The notes: generated by a model not told the origin, from the sequence alone. A DNA stretch of 64,000 bases from Owenia fusiformis (GCA_903813345.2 CAIIXF020000003.1:24505248-24569247); one strand, 5' to 3'. Positions 1 through 12,532 are shown, counted from the stretch's first letter. Numbers and translations: made by a program.

Positions 1-603
1 AGAACCTCTGCTCAAGAAGGAATTTTCAATATGGCCGCCAAATTCAAAATGGTTCAAAGTTTATATGCTGATGCCTAAAGGCAAAGGAGCTTGGCTGAAA
101 AGGAGATTTTTAAGATGGCCACTGAATCGCAAAAAAATGTTTGATAACTCAAGTACCAGTTGACAGATTTAGTTTGCCATTCTTCTTAACAGAACATAAT
201 CTTTGATAACCCAAATACCAGTTGATCGATTTGGTTCAAATTAAATACTAGAGATATGGGAACTCCACTCAAGAAGACATTTTCAGGATGGCTACCAAAT
301 TTCAAAATGACAGCCATGTTTTGTAAAAAAAAACTTAATCCTTGATAACTCGAATACCAGTGGACAAATTTTGTTAATATTTTATATGCTGACACCGAGG
401 GACAAAGGAGCTCTGTTTGAAAAGAAATTTTCAAGATGACAGTTGAATTTCAAAATGGCCACCCATTTTCGCAAAAACATAAGCTTTGATAACTGAAATA
501 CCAGTGGACAGATGATGTTCACATTTATATGCAGATACAGGGACAAGGGAGGACAGTTCAAGAAGAAATTCAAGAAGATGGCCACTATTTATCAAAACAT
601 TTT
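1..603. repeat. Tandem repeat, about 150-bp units with GATGGCC core
   Basis: About four diverged copies of a 140-170 bp unit. Each has a stretch like GCTCTGCTCAAGAAG, then TTTTCAAGATGGCCACTGAA, then a TTTGATAACTCAAATACCAG segment. The same vocabulary recurs at 34.2 kb, 35.7 kb, 4.7 kb and 46.6 kb, where it follows a CCGTCC microsatellite, so this is the tandem core of one dispersed repeat family cut by the window edge. Short open frames here are products of the repeat. Confidence 0.75.
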
Positions 604-1231
604 TTGTTTGGTGGGATTTGCTACTCCGTGAAGTTTTTTAGTTCAACATTGATTCCTCAGTGATTCATCTATTATTTGCTTATTATCAATGATTCTACAT
701 AATGGCACAGATATTTCTATTAAAATATTTGCCCTATTGTGAATATTGTCCAATGAACAAATACGTGGCAATCCAAGTGATGTATACAATAGGCAATAAA
801 ACACTCAAGAGAAAAGACTCCATTAGGGTTATTATTAATCCAAGAAATTGAAAAATAATTCTAGAAAAACAATATCACTATTGCGTTCAGTATCCCACGC
901 CTGTTGTCACCCCATACTCTTTAGAAAGTAATTAATATAAACAAATGATAAAGCTTTGAGTTCAAATTGATGACACTTGGATTATTGTTTAATGTTATAA
1001 TAGCTGCAGGCTAAAACACGTTTTCCTCGGTCACAGCGATATCTTTCAATTTATCTTACTTATAGTAACTGAAGCTTAAGCTTTTAAAGCCCATGGGCTG
1101 GCAACAATATAGCCATGGCTGTTTTGTAATTTGTATCTCTTATAGGGCTGCAGTTACTCAATTTGAAGTTCAGTTTGTTTTTTAAGCAATATGCTCATTT
1201 TATTGATACATTTTTCATGGCATAATAGTCC
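604..1231. other. AT-rich intergenic DNA, nothing recognised
   Basis: No coding, RNA or repeat signal that I can support in this stretch. Confidence 0.5.
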
Positions 1232-1490
1232 ACCCGTATAGCTCAGTGGTAGCACAGGTACCTCTTACGTAATAGGTCCCGGATTCGATCCCCGGTTCAG
1301 GCAAGACTTAATTTGCTTGTTTTCGTAAAGTACTTCAGGGTGTTTGACTGAGTAGTCCACAACTCGTACAAAAGGCTGTGGTGTGTACTTGTATGTCTAT
1401 GTATGGGTGCACATAAAAGAACACAGGGCTCCTTTGAGGAGGTTTCTGGGTCTATCTTCCAGGCTAATTACGACCGTATATATATATGCT
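1232..1490 (+). mobile_element. tRNA-derived SINE
   Basis: The head at 1232-1303 resembles a tRNA gene: an A box (TAGCTCAGTGGT, 1239-1250) and a B box (GGATTCGATCC, 1281-1291) at tRNA-like spacing, ending in a CCCCGGTTCAGGC acceptor-like segment. The D arm is about two bases short and the anticodon and acceptor stems do not pair cleanly, so this is not a working tRNA. A body with no tRNA similarity follows, containing GTGCACATAAAAGAACACAG, and ends near a short TA run at 1475-1490. An internal pol III promoter plus an unrelated body is the standard SINE layout. Target-site duplications were not found, so the right end is approximate. Confidence 0.7.
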
Positions 1491-1829
1491 GGATACTCAA
1501 GAGGTATATTGCTCACCTTCATTGTTGGTAAACAAAATGCAATACAATAATACACAATCATGCGGCAAATTGCCTTTTGGCATTGTATGTCCACTTTCAA
1601 TAACAATGTTAAATATAAAATAAGAAAAAAAATAAAACACAACCACTGTTTAGATCTGGCATGTCACAAATGAAGAGTTCTGGTGGGACATGTTGCAAAA
1701 AAGATGGGGTGACCAATTACATTGAGGGCTTGAGTAGGTGGGGTCTAGGGTAGTCAGATTACAATTATGTATAAATGCAGCCTTAACAGTTTTCAAGAAG
1801 AAATGTTGATGTCAACAGGAATGGGTTGT

Positions 1830-2898
1830 CTAATTTATCATGGATGAGTTGGGATCACCAAAGGGATATAAGTCAATTTTATCTTGTTGCGTTTTATCAA
1901 GTGTTATATCATCCACAATTAACTGAATGGTTTCATTGAATTGATGACGATTATTCATTCTTATGGGGCAGCTAAAAATAAATGTGTAAAGGTCTCAGGT
2001 GACCTGCACTCACAATTTGGCGAGTCAACATTATTCCAATTATGAGATATCAATTGGGTCTTCAGGATAAGACCAGCTCTGGCTCTGTTGAGGTACATTT
2101 CTTTTATGTTAAGGGACAGAGTAGATATTATCCCAGGGAACATTCGTATTTCTAATCTCCTTTTAAAAGAGGCTAATGAAGGAAGGGACTTCAGATCAGG
2201 CTGATCACGTTGGAGATGGTTCCAGATCTCGACCATCTAGTAAATTGGTGATTTTCTAGGATAATAAATTGGCATAATATATTCTCTGTTAAAACGTGTA
2301 TTTTCAATATTTACTCTTTTATAATGAATGAATATGTCATGTATATATGATTGAATGAGGGTGTTGTGAACTTTGTACATAAAGTTCTTGAAGTGAAAAT
2401 TTCTACAATCATGTAAGCAAAACCAATTAAAAATTTTAAATACTTTACAGGCACTAGAACTTACCAGAGCTCCAGACACAATAAGACCAGCTTGGTACTG
2501 TAAACTACTAAAGTTTTTTCATGTCAATTTGGTTTGCGCCATCGTAAAGAATATTGCAGTAGTCAAAAAGTGACTGGATATAGACATTATACATGATATT
2601 GAGATGTTTGGACATCAGTCTTCCTTTACGAACTTTCATTGGATTAAGAGCTGTCTGAATCTTAGAGACTAAATATTTGATAGCTTATTGTCAAAGTAGT
2701 AGCCAAGATGTTTATGAGTGTCAGTTCTCGTAATTGCATGACCATTTAACACAATTTGGGGATAATTGTTCTTTGATAAAATCAACTCTGCTTTTCTCAG
2801 TGGCCTAAATTCAAGTTTCAGGATATCAGACCAATTTTCTACCTTTTGAATATCATTTTGGAGTTGAGTGTGAGATACGTGGTCATTTGGATATTGAT
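1830..2898 (-). mobile_element. LINE 3' fragment (reverse transcriptase C-terminal half)
   Basis: Minus-strand translation gives the post-catalytic part of a Jockey/CR1-type non-LTR reverse transcriptase. LQNDIQKVENWSDILKLEF and NGHAITRTDTHKHLGYYFD (2669-2905) match the region just after the catalytic motif. Next comes a segment with YKVHNTLIQSYIHDIF (2237-2479), then SFKRRLEIR, YLNRARAGL and a Cys-rich CECRSPETFTHLF tail (1961-2236). The final codons run to a TAG at 1830-1832. The frame changes at least twice and stops separate the blocks, so it is dead. An inverted-repeat element interrupts the copy on its 5' side, and more reverse transcriptase lies at 3472-3600. Confidence 0.8.
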
Positions 2899-3352
2899 GT
2901 ATCATCAGTTCAAATTTATTATAATGTCTGTCAACCAGCGTCTATAATATAAATAATGTCATTTTTGTTTCAAAACAGGTTTTCAACATTTGCAAAAACC
3001 AAGTTTTATTGTCAACTTTATTTACATAAACAAACGTTCAATATGTCCACCATTTTGATCAATTGGTTCAATATGTCCACCATTTTGATCAATTGTAGCC
3101 CTTAAGGTTGGCCTTAACTGGTCAATAGCATCATTGATTTGCTTTTGAGACAATAAATTTCACTTTTTAATAATTCTGTTTGATCAGTTTAAGCCAAAAT
3201 TGAGGGCTAAAATTGATCAAAATGGTGGATATATTGAACATCTGTTTGGTTTTTGCAAGTTTTTGAAAAGCTGTTTTGAAACAAAAATGATGTCATTTAT
3301 ATAATGGACGCTGGTTAACAGATATTATGATAAATTTGAACTCATGATGTAC
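2899..3352. mobile_element. MITE with about 105-bp terminal inverted repeats, inserted in a LINE
   Basis: The left arm (from 2899, GTATCATCAGTTCAAATTTA) is matched by the reverse complement of the right arm (ending 3352, GTACATCATGAGTTCAAATT), and the match continues through AACCAGCGTC, TCATTTTTGTTTCAAAACAG and GCAAAAACCAA. The interior holds two adjacent copies of GTTCAATATGTCCACCATTT and a further inverted match at about 3205-3240. No coding sequence. It lies between two LINE fragments; the catalytic YxDD segment expected between them is missing. Confidence 0.75.
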
Positions 3353-3471
3353 TAAATTAAAGATGAGTAAATTATATATCCACTGGTATATAATATGACA
3401 TGTTTTCATCAAGAAAATCAATATTTATTTTTGAAATATGAGTGTCCCATTTTTGGACCACCCTGTATATA

Positions 3472-3600
3472 GTTGTCCAGGGATGTTTTATTTTATATGA
3501 CTTACCATTTATTGTGACCTTTATTTCTCTATTAGAGAGATATGAGGTAATAAAATTCAAAAGATTTACAGAAAAGCCATTTGCTTTCAGTTCAGTTTAA
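3472..3600 (-). mobile_element. LINE fragment, upstream reverse transcriptase segment
   Basis: The minus strand encodes LLNFITSYLSNREIKVTI followed by NGKSYKIKHPW, the palm-region motif (SYLSNRxQxVxxNG) that precedes the GVPQG block of Jockey/CR1-type reverse transcriptases. It is the 5' neighbour of the LINE piece at 1830-2898. At about 3471 it is cut by the terminus TACAGGGTGGTCC of a mariner-type MITE (about 3353-3471), and the next roughly 60 residues of reverse transcriptase are absent. Confidence 0.7.
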
Positions 3601-4680
3601 CATTGGAAACAAGAAATCTCCCAGATATTTACAAATAAGAAACTATTCCCAAAACACAAGAATTAAATAAAGATAAAGAATTTGAAAGTTTTACTCTCGA
3701 CAAATCCCAGTGCAGGGGATTTATTAAATGTGTTATTTGATGTTTGTTATTTTCTAGAAAAGATAATAAATGGATCGGTTCTTTGATAGATCAGCTCAAA
3801 GTGAATTTGAAATTTCCCTTGATATATCATTGGCTTTTATATTTGAAGGAAAGCATAAAAGGGTGTGGCAATCACAATTGCAGCGTAGGTTAAGATTAAC
3901 ACAAAATGTAACCGTCTGATTTTGAAGTAACATTCTCATTTATGATGGAATCTTTGGGAATTCTTGTGTGTAGATTACCAGTATTCAATATGTGAGACAC
4001 TGGGTTATAGCTAAATAAATAAATGAATTTTAGATTTTGAGAAAGAATGTTTTCTGTATATGCATCCACATATGTAAAATAGTCCAAAATATTGAAGATG
4101 CAATTTTCTTAATTTTGAATCTTTTTTAATCATAAATACTCTTTATTTCATTTCAAAGATTCATAAATAAATTAACATCATATTCATTGGGTAATCACTC
4201 AGAAAGGGCATTTCCCCTGCTGATTGAATTCTGAATACATGGAATACATTCATATACATTCACAAATAAATGTGATAGAGGGTTGCAGTCGCATTTTGTG
4301 TCATCGTGTATTTTGCACTTACTTGTATATTTAAGACAGTGCTTTGTGCAACTAAAGTCTAATTATGGTATCAGACATCTTAAACTTAAAGTGTTGTGAC
4401 ATCATGTCTATCTGTGATGAAGGTTTACTACTCATCTGTAAGATGTATGAATAATATTAATTTGATTCATTTTCTCCCTTCGCATACACAGCGATGAAAA
4501 GTAGAGGGAGTTGGATATCCATTCAGTGTCTTTTCAATACATCCTGTAGGGATCAAAGCTGCAGTGTATCACCAACTTTTTGTTGGATGTAGACTTCGCT
4601 TCAAATTGAAATGACTTTCAATACTGCACAAGAATATATAAAGAAATATACAATCTTAGCATTCATATTCTGTTTTATGC
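3601..4680. other. AT-rich DNA, nothing recognised
   Basis: A 63-codon minus-strand open frame at 3896-4087 has no recognisable motif. It may be more of the 5' part of the neighbouring LINE, but I cannot show it. Confidence 0.4.
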
Positions 4681-4685
4681 ATCTT

Positions 4686-5345
4686 TATCCCATCAAACAA
4701 AGTTGGGAGGATATAGAGAATGGCTCTGTCCGTCCATACTTCCGTCCCTCCGTCTGTCCTGAGTGAGGTAATAACTGAAATACCATTGGACAAAATTAAT
4801 TTATATTTTATAGATTTATGCTCCAGAAATACAAGTTCTGCTCTCAAGCTGATTTTTGAAATAACCGGTGGTTTCAAAATGGCCTTTATTTAGTGTCCAT
4901 TTGACAGTGTTTTTTGGAACAACATGAAAAACTGTAGTATCAATATGTTTTAAATGCTAAGTATCATATATTCATTGAGTTGAAAATCTAAATATTTAAA
5001 AAACATGGTGACCATCTTGAAAATGGAGGACATTCACTCACCTATTTTACAACTGTTGCTGTAACTGGAAAAAGCCACCATTTTTACATGTTTTATTTCA
5101 TGTTTTTATTGAACCTTGGGTGCTATATTGTGATCATTTGTTGTGTTTTGGGCATCCCAATAGATCTTGTTTTACTATAATTCTAAAAGAAGTGAAGTGT
5201 GAATAAGCATGGCACACTGTCTGATGACACTTTTAGGGCACCATTTTAAAAAATAGGTGCCTTGTTACTTGTGTTATTTTACATTTTTACTATAACTAAA
5301 AAAGAGGTGGAGCCATTTACGAGTGCATTTAACATTTTAACTTTG
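4686..5345. repeat. CCGTCC-type dispersed repeat, degraded copy
   Basis: Starts with TCCCATCAAACAAAGTTGGG, then GATATAGAGAATGGCTCTGT, a degenerate CCGTCC tract and AATAACTGAAATACCATTGG, followed by diverged core units (GCATGGCACACTGTCTGATG). The order matches the better preserved copy at 46551-47580. Non-coding. Confidence 0.7.
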
Positions 5346-6345
5346 ACAGTTCCATTGCTACTGCTTGTTTGATTCTATTTAAAACACATGAACTAATCTT
5401 CAAAAATTTGTGGTACTAAATTTATTTATTTTTTAAAGTAGGGTTGTCATTTCCTTGCTTGTATTTGCTACATTTTGGCCTATGACATTGTCTAGGGTGC
5501 CTCAACAGTCTCCGTGCCTTCATACTTCATTTTTGATGATGAACATCTAGAGATTTTATTCAGAGGAAGTAATCCCCCGTGAACTGTGTCTGATTAGCTT
5601 CAACTAATCATTTGAAGCCTTACATCTTCTTGTTGTTATACCCTTACTTCTCTATTAAACTCTGGCCTATAATACATCAATAGCTAACCTCTTTTAACAT
5701 GCATTGACAATAGTATATAGCTTATTGTCCTGTTATTTGCTGTTTGAGTAAAATACTCAAAACAGTAATTACAAAGCAGCGATGTCTTTCATTAGAGGGA
5801 TTACATGTACACAAAAACATTACTAACTTTTGAAGATTGTAATGAACATACTTGTACACACAGGAGTGAAATAATTAAAGGGAATGTACAGGAGTCCATA
5901 ATCCAATTTATCTCCTAAAAGGTGAATAGTAGTACAGCAACTTTGAAATTAAAACCTAATTAAAGCTATTTTACTGCATGATAATCATAAATGTTATTAA
6001 ACGCCCTATCCTGAATGGTGTGTGAGGGAGTTTTAAATACTCCGTGTTTTGTAAGCTCATCTCACAAAGAAGTAGTATGGTCTTATCTAAACGAAGTGGA
6101 AGGGGAGTGTTAAATAATTGGTCCTTGTGTGTAAGATCATTGTTTGAGGTGTTGGGATTTTTGAAGGAAGGCAATCGGAATGATTTTACATATTTTAGGT
6201 GATATCAAATTCTTAAAAGTAGCCATCTGAAATTATAAGTACACCATTACTTTTCATTATGAGTCTAGAAATCCATTTCAAAGATTCATTTCAGATCTTG
6301 AAGAGTAAGTTTTTCTTAGTAGTCAAATCACTAATGGGTTTCTAA
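5346..6345. other. AT-rich DNA, nothing recognised
   Basis: No feature that I can support. Confidence 0.4.
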
Positions 6346-6375
6346 CATGGTGATAGTTCGCGATCATATATATTC

Positions 6376-7481
6376 TTAGATTTTCGGCACACAGACTAAT
6401 ATGGACGTTCTAAAAATTTTGATCCGCATTGCCAAGCGCGAATCGCACTCCTTCATGGTGAAAATTCAAGATGGCCGCCAAAAATATCGTCAAATATGTA
6501 TATTTTTTTGATAATTTTTTTTACTACCTTAATTTCAATAAAATGTGATAAATTAGTGTCTTCAGGTATTATCAAATAATATTCCTACCAAATGAATTTT
6601 TTATTAAGTATAAACATAAGAAATTGCTTTAATAGCGCCATCTTTTGATAAAATTATACCAAAATTGACGTCAAAATAACAAATATTTCCCTTATTCACT
6701 ACTTCTTTTCAATAAAATTTGACAAGTTTATATTTTATCAAGGCTTACTGATAATATTCAACATATATCCGTCAAAATATTTCATTATAATCAATAAAGA
6801 AGAGTGTTGGGTAGCCCCACCTATAGGTATATATGCATTGAACTGCTCTGAAACATAAATTAATGATTATTATTTTATTCATGCTGACCCAATTTGCTTA
6901 TTCTTAAATAACTGTTGTAATGAAAATGTTAGATTTTCGGCACACAGACTAATATGGATATTTTAAAGATCTCAATCCGCATTGCCAAGCACGATTCTCA
7001 CTCCTTCGAGGTTAAAATTCAAGATGGCCGCCAAAATAATCGTCAAATAAGAATATTTTTTTGATAATTTTTTTTTTCTGCTTTTATTTCAATAAAATGT
7101 GATAAATTAGTGTCTTCAGTTATTATTTAATAATATTCCCACCAAACAGTTTTTTATTAAGTATAAATATAAGAAATTGCTTTTACAGCGCCACCTTTTG
7201 ATAAAATTATACCAAAATTAACGTCAAAATAATAAACAATTCCATTATTCACTTCTTCTTTTCAATAGAATTTGACAAGTTTATATTTTATCAATGCTTA
7301 GTGATAACATTCAACATATATCTGTCAAAATATTTCATTATAACCAATAAAGAAGAGTGTTGTGCAGCCCCACCTATAGGTATATGCATCAAACTGAAAC
7401 ATAAATTAATAATATTTATTATTATTTTATTCATGCTGACCCAATTTGCTTATTCTTAAGTAACTGTTATCTGGAATAAAA
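6376..7481. repeat. 553-bp direct tandem duplication within the left arm of element 1
   Basis: Two consecutive copies, 6376-6928 and 6929-7481, both starting TAGATTTTCGGCACACAG and both containing AAGATGGCCGCCAAAA, AAATGTGATAAATTAGTGTC and AAGAAATTGCTTT. They differ at scattered positions, so the duplication is not very recent. The right arm carries only one such unit. Confidence 0.85.
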
Positions 7482-7747
7482 ATGTTAGTGTTTCTAGATT
7501 CAACAACATGTAAGTTGTAGAAAGTAGAAATGAGAGTTATATGAAGGGGGAGGGGGTATGTAAGTGGGGATAAGGTTTGTGGGTATATATTGAGGCATGT
7601 CACCCATCTTGATTTTCTGAGTGTTTCTGCACTCTGAAGTATAACAGAACTGTATTACAATTTTCTTCATTTTAGTTATATTGAAGTCAGTTTAAAGTCT
7701 AATATTCATTGTCTCTCATGTTGACGTGTATAAAGTCAACAAATTAT

Positions 7748-9290
7748 ATCAACCCAGACCAAACACCTGTACTTGCTGCCGAACAGCCCCTCTTTGCACT
7801 GTTCAAGCAGTAATAGTGGACAATGGCAAGAGATGGGAGAAAAAACGAAGCTGATAAGGATACTTGGTGGAATACACACTGAGATGGGAGCATTTCACAT
7901 CTTGGGCAATCTACGAGAGAATACTTGGATGGATAATCTCCCTCTCTCAAGCTGGCATAGCCACATCTGGTACAGCTGATTCCTTTATCAAAGTTAACCA
8001 ACTCGCACTAACTTGCAGAGCACATCATATTTCTGCCTGTAGTCTTTATATTCTTGACAAAAAAGCCTGTGAGACACATTGTTTGTGCTGTGATATCGAT
8101 GAATAACCTCAGTTTGAGTTGGATGACTGCGGGTGAAAAAACAGTCCCAGCAGAATGGCTCTTCCCAATTTAAGTTCTGGTCGATGGTAATGGATCTTAA
8201 ACTTTTAAGAGGGCAACTTCAGCCTATACAAATATACCCTTTCTGAGTTGTTGCCATGCCTTTTTATACTTAATCACACAAACAAGTCAAGGTGGCTACC
8301 AGTTTTATCCGTGACATGAACCAATTTAATGCAACACACCAATCAGTGCTTGGTGAATTCACTAAGGGAAACTAAACATTGATTAAAACAACAAGGCACA
8401 TGACATGAACGAAATCATACCATCTAGACATTGTTTTGGACAGTTATGAAACTACATGTAACAGTTTAGAGTCTGGTATAAGAAATAAGAGAGGAAACAG
8501 TAAAACGAGGCATATTTATCCTGAATATTCCCTACCTAGAAACTGGCAAGATTGTTTGTGCTTGGAGTAAAACAAGAGAGAACTGTTTCAAATCCTTACT
8601 GCAAATGTGAGCAATATAATTATTCATGAACGAAAAAGACTTCTCGCAACCTTTGATCAGGATGTCATGTGTCAATCCACAAAAACAATCCACCAAAGAC
8701 AAATAACCTTGCACACAATCAACACATTTTTTCTGAATGAACCAATATGAGTTGAATTTGACAAAGGGGAGACAGTTCAGGTACTTGGCAGCACATGAAA
8801 TGGCGAATTCCATTGGGCCTCAAAAAGTCTATGTCTGCCATTATTCCACTCATTGACAAGTTACACCTGGATTTCATGGAAGCAGGGGCAGAATTATAGC
8901 ATAGGACAGATGAAACTCATTTTCACAACTGATGAATGCACTCCTCAGTCTAATAGATGATCCTTTATTAATGTTATGTTGCTGTATGATAAATTCAGCA
9001 ATGACACCTCAATCAACACTGCAAGAAAGAATACATTTTTAGAAGACTACTTCATTATTGACCACATTCCTCCAACAGCTGACGCCTTAATGCAACACTG
9101 CAAGGGAGCATTGTATCAAGGTGTGCATATCTGGGGTCAGTTTAACAAACCAAGTCCTATCATTCCCCGGGTATCATTCCATCTCCAAAGAACTGGGGCT
9201 GGAGAACAGAGCCAAGAGACAACACTTAGAAGCCACACAGGACTACCTTAAAGCAGATGGCTGATGCTAGTCAACCATTAGTGTGGTTGT
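7748..9290 (+). pseudogene. Decayed gene of a large CXC-linked transposon-associated protein family
   Basis: Reading in shifting + frames gives, in the family's order: INPDQTPVLAAEQPLFALFK (from 7748); LGGIHTEMGAFHILGN (about 7860); QAGIATSGTADSFIKVNQ (about 7950); FWSMVMDLKLL (about 8175); SRWLPV (about 8287); RNWQDCLCLE (about 8538); FRYLAAHEMANSIGPQK (about 8770); IPPTADALMQHCKGALYQGV (about 9070); IPSPKNWGW (about 9177). These match blocks I know from a very abundant 'uncharacterized' protein of molluscs, cnidarians and fishes whose C terminus usually carries a cysteine-rich CXC domain. Function is not established. Many stops and frame changes make it inactive, and the CXC end is missing here. 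It lies centrally between the inverted repeats of element 1. Confidence 0.7.
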
Positions 9291-10140
9291 CAGAAGCAGT
9301 GTTTCCCATGAAGATGTACCATGTACCAGCTTGAAGGCTACTCTAGTATGCACATCATTGTGTGCCTGCAATGGAGAGTATTCATTAGAATAACTAAAGT
9401 AAGGGTTTAAATATGGTAATACAAGGCCCATATAAGATGCAAGATACCCCATATTTACCCCCCCCCAAATTTATATGGTTGACATCTTAGAGTTGGCATT
9501 CTACTGTAAAATAATACTATAGAATAGTTTTTATTATGCATGGTACATGATACAGATCAAATCTTGGCTCTCCAAACTATTACACGCTTCCTTCAACAGT
9601 TCAATATATTATAAAACACAGTTTTGATTTTGAACAATTTCACCAATAGGTGGCGCTATGGGAGACATTCTTCATTATGTGTTTATCTAAATATTGTTTG
9701 GAAAGGAATCAGTTTCTATTAAAACATACAAACCTAATATATTCTGATGAAAAAAGGATAAAGATATGATAGGTACAGTACTACAGTATATATGAAATGT
9801 ACATATTTTAATGGTTTATCGAGAATTTGGACGAAATCTTAAAAATGGGGGGAATGAACAACCAAAATCTTCTTTTTTGATAATTTAAATATTTTTCAGG
9901 GTAGAAATATTATAAATTGATGTTGAAAAATACTAATTAACCACATTTTATTGAAAAAAAGGAATGAAAAAAATTATCAAATGAATATTATATAATTGTC
10001 GGCAATTTCGGTGGCCATCTTGGATTTTCACCAAGAAGGAGTGCGAACCGCGCTTGGCAATGCGGATCAAAATTTTTAGAATGTCCATATTAGTCTATGT
10101 GCCAAAAATCTAAGAATATATATGATCGCGAACTATCGAG

Positions 10141-12321
10141 CCATTATTGACTGGGCTATAGGATGTACATCCAGACCTGATCACATGTAGTTATTTGACA
10201 AGCTGGTTGTTTTTGTTCTTCAAATGCAATATGTGTGTCTTGTTTACTTCTAATTCCCTTTGTTCTTATTACTAACATTTATTACATTAATCCATATTCT
10301 AAATGACATTTGGTTCCAAATCTGATTTTGTTCAAAATGCAATTTAAACAATATTAGCTTGATTGATATAGATTGATCACCCTGTATGAATCTATGTATA
10401 CTTAAAATGACATTTACCACGGAAAGGTCACTGAAAAAATTATGGATTGATGCAGTAATGAATAAATTGATTGCATTATATATTTTTGTCAAATCTTAAA
10501 ATGACCGGATCCGTCTTTTATATTACATCAAACACTAATATTTCATCTTATCTTGATCGATTTCTAGTTATTTCAATTTTACTAAGCTATGAGAAAATCC
10601 CTGTCTTTTATCTAGTTATAAGTCATTATCATTTGCTTATCAATCATGGAATTGATACTCATCTGAACCAACATCAGTTTCAAGCTACAAAAACGATCAA
10701 AGGATTTCATCAGAATACTCTATTCAATGTTGCCTTCCTGACTGATGACAGCTTGCTTATATATTTGATATTTCTATACAGAGTTCATTGATAAAAAGTT
10801 ATTTCGAACTCGTTTACAAAGTCCATGTGACCAGATCCAAAAATCCTGTAAACAAGCTTAACGAGCATTAAATGTCTTTGAATTAAACCTAGGGAATTAA
10901 CAACTCATAAAAAATCTGTTTATTCTTCTTTTTTACTATTATACACAGCAATCAATGATATTTATCTCTGGTATGCAATATAATACCCGACATCCAAATC
11001 TCTGGTAATTTCAATTCCAATTTGATATTTTATACCTCATGTAGAGGCTAGGCCTAGAGAATGTTGAATGATTGATTCTTGTCATTTTTATAATATTTTT
11101 CCAAATTAATTTTAGAAACAATTGAAACATTGAATTTTTCAAAATTCTCAAGTGGCTGACTGGATTCTAAATTAAAGAGATAAGGATAATTCTTAAAACA
11201 AGAGAACAACTCCAGAAGATAGGTATAATTAGGTTCAGCTTAACACCTTATACCCTATTGGCATTAAACATTCTGTGCCTTTTGTAGCCCATATTTGTAA
11301 ACATTAGAAACAGTTCAACATACGGTAAGAACCAATGGATTATGAACATTTACAATTCATTGTGCTGAAAGGGAATGAGTCAAGCCAAAGATGACTGGTT
11401 CTCATGGGAATGGGAATGCTATACTATAAATGCTGGTAACAAAGTGTAACTTGAGGGTCTGGATTGAGAATGAGCATTTAAGTGCTTAGAACAACTATTT
11501 TAAAATGGTTGATTAAACTTGCATGAGTCCCCTGCTGAAAAGATAAAAATTTATGAAAGACTGAACATGATTAGAAATCACAAAGGGATTTTTTTAAACA
11601 TGAACAAGTGAGCAGTTGCAATAATTCAGCAACTTGAGGGATAAAGTTTAGTTTAATATATGTGTTAAATTGTCTTTCTAAAAATAGTTGTATTTAAAGG
11701 CTGTGACACAATTCAAATAAGATTGATGTTTTTAGTGAAATGGTTCAAAGGAAAACTGCCAAAAGTTAATGTGAGATATTAGGCTGTTGGTTCTAATAAG
11801 TGAGTTACAAAATGAATTTAGAAGGCATCTAGAAAAAATATCCTTTGGGTATACATGTACACATTCCTAAATCAATCAGCTCAGTTATCATCTTCATTTG
11901 ATTAAGAAAAATTGTATACCTGGCCTTAAAATGTTGTGATGTTTGCATTTCACACGATTTCCACACAAATTTTAATGAGTTGTGTTGTGTGATTTGTAGG
12001 TTTTCTTTGAAATCAAGAGTGTTAATTACCCTACCAGTTATCTTACTCTATATCTTTATATTCCAAGTTTGAATCATATATCAATGATATCAATCATTTG
12101 GGAAATAAGCAATTTTTCTTTAGCTCTTGGGTATTGTTTAAGTTTGGTTATGGATCATAATTCTTAATTTGTCACTTTTGGGGCCTTGAATATTATTTAA
12201 AGTGCCTACAGGATGACCATAACTATTGTAAACTTTAATCTAGCCCATTTTCTCGCAGAAACCTAATCTAATGATTATAAATACACAAAATTGATTTCAA
12301 CATTGGTAACCACAACAACCC
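10141..12321. other. AT-rich DNA, only a solitary mariner-type end
   Basis: The motif TCACCCTGTA near 10377-10386 resembles the terminus of the TA-flanked MITEs elsewhere in the window, but no partner end is visible. A + strand open frame at 10471-10791 has no recognisable motif. Confidence 0.35.
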
Positions 12322-12384
12322 ATGTCAAGCGTACCGGGAGCAGTAAAAAAAGACAGAAAATATAATGCTGACTGCGTCTACAAG
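12322..12384 (+). CDS. Candidate first coding exon (21 codons), unknown gene
   Basis: An ATG in good context (ACAACCATGT, A at -3) opens a frame of 21 codons that ends exactly at AAG followed by GTAAGT, a consensus 5' splice site. The peptide starts MSSVPGAVKKDRKYN and continues ADCVYK. The next exon candidate begins in phase 0, 118 bp downstream. I do not recognise the product. Codon use is mixed and less AT-rich than the surroundings, which favours real coding. Against it: the exon is very short and no third exon could be identified. Confidence 0.45.
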
Positions 12385-12502
12385 GTAAGTAAATTCCATT
12401 ATAAGCAACATTGAAAATTGCATGCCATTATGCAATACACTTTTCAACATTCTTACTGAATCATTGTTCTTGTATTAAATGTCCCATTCTTGGCTCTTTC
12501 AG

Positions 12503-12532
12503 GATCTCACAAGTGTCATTCGCAAGTCCAGA
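12503..12532 (+). CDS. Candidate second coding exon (10 codons), unknown gene
   Basis: A 30-nt segment preceded by a good acceptor (TTGGCTCTTTCAG) and followed by GTAAGT. In phase with the candidate first exon it adds DLTSVIRKSR. Both flanking splice sites match consensus, and the reading frame is kept across the 118-bp intron. The next exon is not visible; a possible 18-nt segment after GCCGTACAG at about 12582 is too weak to call. Confidence 0.4.

Larger units (their letters stand above)
6346..10140. mobile_element. Long-inverted-repeat element 1 (3.8 kb)
   Basis: Sequence from about 6352 (GATAGTTCGCGATCATATAT) inward is matched by the reverse complement of sequence ending near 10137. The match continues through CACACAGACTAATATGGAC, TTTTGATCCGCATTGCC, CGCACTCCTTC and AAGATGGCCGCC. 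The arms span several hundred bases but the right arm is more diverged. Between them lies a decayed copy (7748-9290) of a large marine-invertebrate protein family, and a second element of the same layout occurs at 16424-20833. Ends are accurate to about 10 bp; no clear target duplication was found. No capsid, polymerase or integrase homology is visible. The transposon superfamily is unassigned. Confidence 0.75.

Noticed and set aside
1232-1303. tRNA gene
   Set aside because: A and B boxes are good, but the D arm is short, the stems do not pair, and the sequence continues into a SINE body.
6346-10140. Polinton (Maverick) as an explanation of the long inverted repeats
   Set aside because: At 3.8 kb it is far too short, and no polymerase, integrase or capsid-type sequence is seen; the only coding remains belong to another family.
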